Positions 31,472 through 32,797 of a stretch of DNA of 32,797 nucleotides are shown here, in pieces. The notes beneath the pieces are model-generated. The model was not told where the DNA came from. It saw only the letters and a program-made list of their open reading frames with translations, and did not search any database. This stretch comes from Bacteroidales bacterium. GTDB taxonomy: Bacteria > Bacteroidota > Bacteroidia > Bacteroidales > F082. How positions within the stretch are numbered: the stretch's first letter is position 1; each line of letters starts with the position of its first letter. The stretch spans positions 1 through 32,797 of the forward strand of contig JAEEQP010000045.1 of assembly GCA_016285355.1 (NCBI GenBank), given 5' to 3'. A program made the position numbers and the translations under genes.

Positions 31472-32050
31472 TTATTTGCCGTGCTGGCACTGATGGCCTT
31501 CTTCGCCTTCGTGTTGGCACTTGTGGCCTTCACCTTCATGTTGGCACTTGTGACCTTCACCTTCGCCTTTGCAGCAGGGGTTCTCGTCGTGGCAGCCACC
31601 CATGCGTTCCATGATGAGGTCTTTTTGCTCGTCAACGGTCATGGTGGCGAAGTTTTCCCACTTGGCCTTCATCTCGGCGCACTTGGCTTCGCACTCAGCC
31701 TTCTTGGCTTCACATTCGGCCTTTTGCTCTTCGGTCATCTCGGCGCACTTAGCTTCGCACTCAGCCTTTTTGGCTTCGCATTCGGCCTTTTTGGCTTCCA
31801 TCTTGGCATCCATTTCGGCAAACACGGCAACAGCCTTCATGTTCAGTTCAGCCTTGGCTTCGTCGGTCATTTCATCCCACTTGGCATACGCTTCTTTCAG
31901 AGCGTGCATGGGGCAGTTGTGTTCTTCTTCAACGACTTCGGTCTTTTCCTCCTGAACGGGCTCAGTGGTCTGTTCGGGTTGTTTAGGGGTGTTGTTGCAA
32001 GCCACCATGAAGAGGGCAGCCAATCCTAATGTAAGAACTAATTTCTTCAT
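31472..32050 (-). CDS. cysteine- and histidine-rich lipoprotein, probable metal binder
   Basis: 192 residues from the ATG at 32050. A lipoprotein signal ends in LFMVAC (Cys18). Then follow an acidic linker (20-45) and HNCPMHAL (44-51), reminiscent of the CPMHP motif of heavy-metal-binding domains. A long helix (about 50-135) contains two exact copies of AECEAKKAECEAKCAEM (89-105 and 111-127). The C-terminal tail (about 153-192) has CHDENPCC and three HxCQH repeats (HKCQH twice, then HQCQH). There are 14 cysteines in all. The helical cysteines are spaced 7, 4, 11, 7 and 4 residues apart, placing them on one helix face. I know no named family for this arrangement; metal or thiol binding at the envelope is an inference. 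Confidence 0.8.
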   Translation of the reverse strand: MKKLVLTLGLAALFMVACNNTPKQPEQTTEPVQEEKTEVVEEEHNCPMHALKEAYAKWDEMTDEAKAELNMKAVAVFAEMDAKMEAKKAECEAKKAECEAKCAEMTEEQKAECEAKKAECEAKCAEMKAKWENFATMTVDEQKDLIMERMGGCHDENPCCKGEGEGHKCQHEGEGHKCQHEGEEGHQCQHGK

Positions 32051-32101
32051 TTTTAATGAGTTTAATGTTGTTGTTTGATGATTTTCTTTGTTTTGAGCGT
32101 G

Positions 32102-32109
32102 CAAAAGTA
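32102..32109 (-). promoter_or_regulatory. -7 box TACTTTTG for the cysteine-rich lipoprotein
   Basis: Minus-strand TACTTTTG followed by CACG lies 51 bases before the ATG. Confidence 0.55.
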
Positions 32110-32197
32110 CAAAATAATTCAATAGAGCTTAAAAAAATGTGTTTTTTAGCGAAAAAAATCTTTTTATAATAAGGTTGTTTATTTGTCGGGGAATGCC

Positions 32198-32205
32198 TAA
32201 TTTTG
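32198..32205 (+). promoter_or_regulatory. promoter of the pyruvate oxidoreductase gene
   Basis: TAATTTTG with TTG at 32175-32177, 20 bases upstream, gives a complete Bacteroidota promoter. The predicted leader is about 68 bases to the ATG at 32277. Confidence 0.65.
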
Positions 32206-32273
32206 CGGTCGAAATTTTCTTGCACACATTGAAAATTAAATAAATCATAATTCATTCAATACTAAAACATTAA

Positions 32274-32797
<524 letters not shown>

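Noticed and set aside
31500..31570. Repeats in the lipoprotein gene as a CRISPR array
   Set aside because: They are codon repeats of a Gly-Glu-Gly-His-Lys-Cys-Gln-His tail in frame, without spacers.
31457..32029. 190-codon plus-strand frame opposite the cysteine-rich lipoprotein
   Set aside because: Hydrophobic repetitive shadow produced by the repeat-rich minus-strand gene; no promoter.

Overview
The window looks like a chromosomal segment of an anaerobic member of the Bacteroidota, most likely Bacteroidales. It carries sprA (the type IX secretion translocon), a DUF6029-type outer-membrane barrel and an Omp28-like lipoprotein, a split ExbB/ExbD/ExbD set, Bacteroidota-type -7 promoter boxes (TAnnTTTG) and the start of a pyruvate:ferredoxin oxidoreductase gene. 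Genus and species cannot be read from the sequence.

Layout. Position 1-313 is non-coding and holds two REP-like hairpins in opposite orientation; the first codons of a minus-strand gene run off the left edge. Next come an M20 amidohydrolase (-) and a class I mannose-6-phosphate isomerase (+), divergently transcribed. Positions 2613-9236 hold five plus-strand genes: a secreted TlpA-like thioredoxin, a DUF6029-like barrel, an Omp28-like lipoprotein with a CxxC motif, an MBOAT (AlgI-like) acyltransferase and an SGNH/AlgX-like partner. The last three are tightly spaced and look co-transcribed. Two accessory-looking genes follow (DUF1963, -; Sel1-repeat protein, +), then trmO (-) and type I asparaginase (+), then tRNA-Ser(GGA).

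Positions 13474-15826 hold the ExbB / 4-TM protein / ExbD / ExbD operon, closed by a strong terminator. A CPBP protease (-) and a DusB-type dihydrouridine synthase (+) share a very compact divergent promoter region. A HAD hydrolase (-), a CAU tRNA, thiL and uvrC follow. From 21677 to 31351 everything is on the minus strand: ruvA, sprA (2486 aa), gcvH, a VanZ-like gene and tonB, in that transcriptional order. The window ends with a cysteine- and histidine-rich lipoprotein (-) and the 5' part of the pyruvate:ferredoxin oxidoreductase gene (+).

How the genes fit together. ExbB/ExbD plus TonB would energise outer-membrane transport and SprA would export proteins across the outer membrane. The thioredoxin/barrel/Omp28 set looks like an envelope thiol-redox module, linked to an O-acylation pair. 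The least explained items are this redox/acylation operon, the lipoprotein with a one-faced cysteine stripe and HxCQH tail, a nested palindromic element inside the MBOAT coding sequence, and an apparent extension of the -7 promoter motif (TAnnTTTG followed by CMGC) seen at many genes. No CRISPR array, insertion sequence or prophage was seen.
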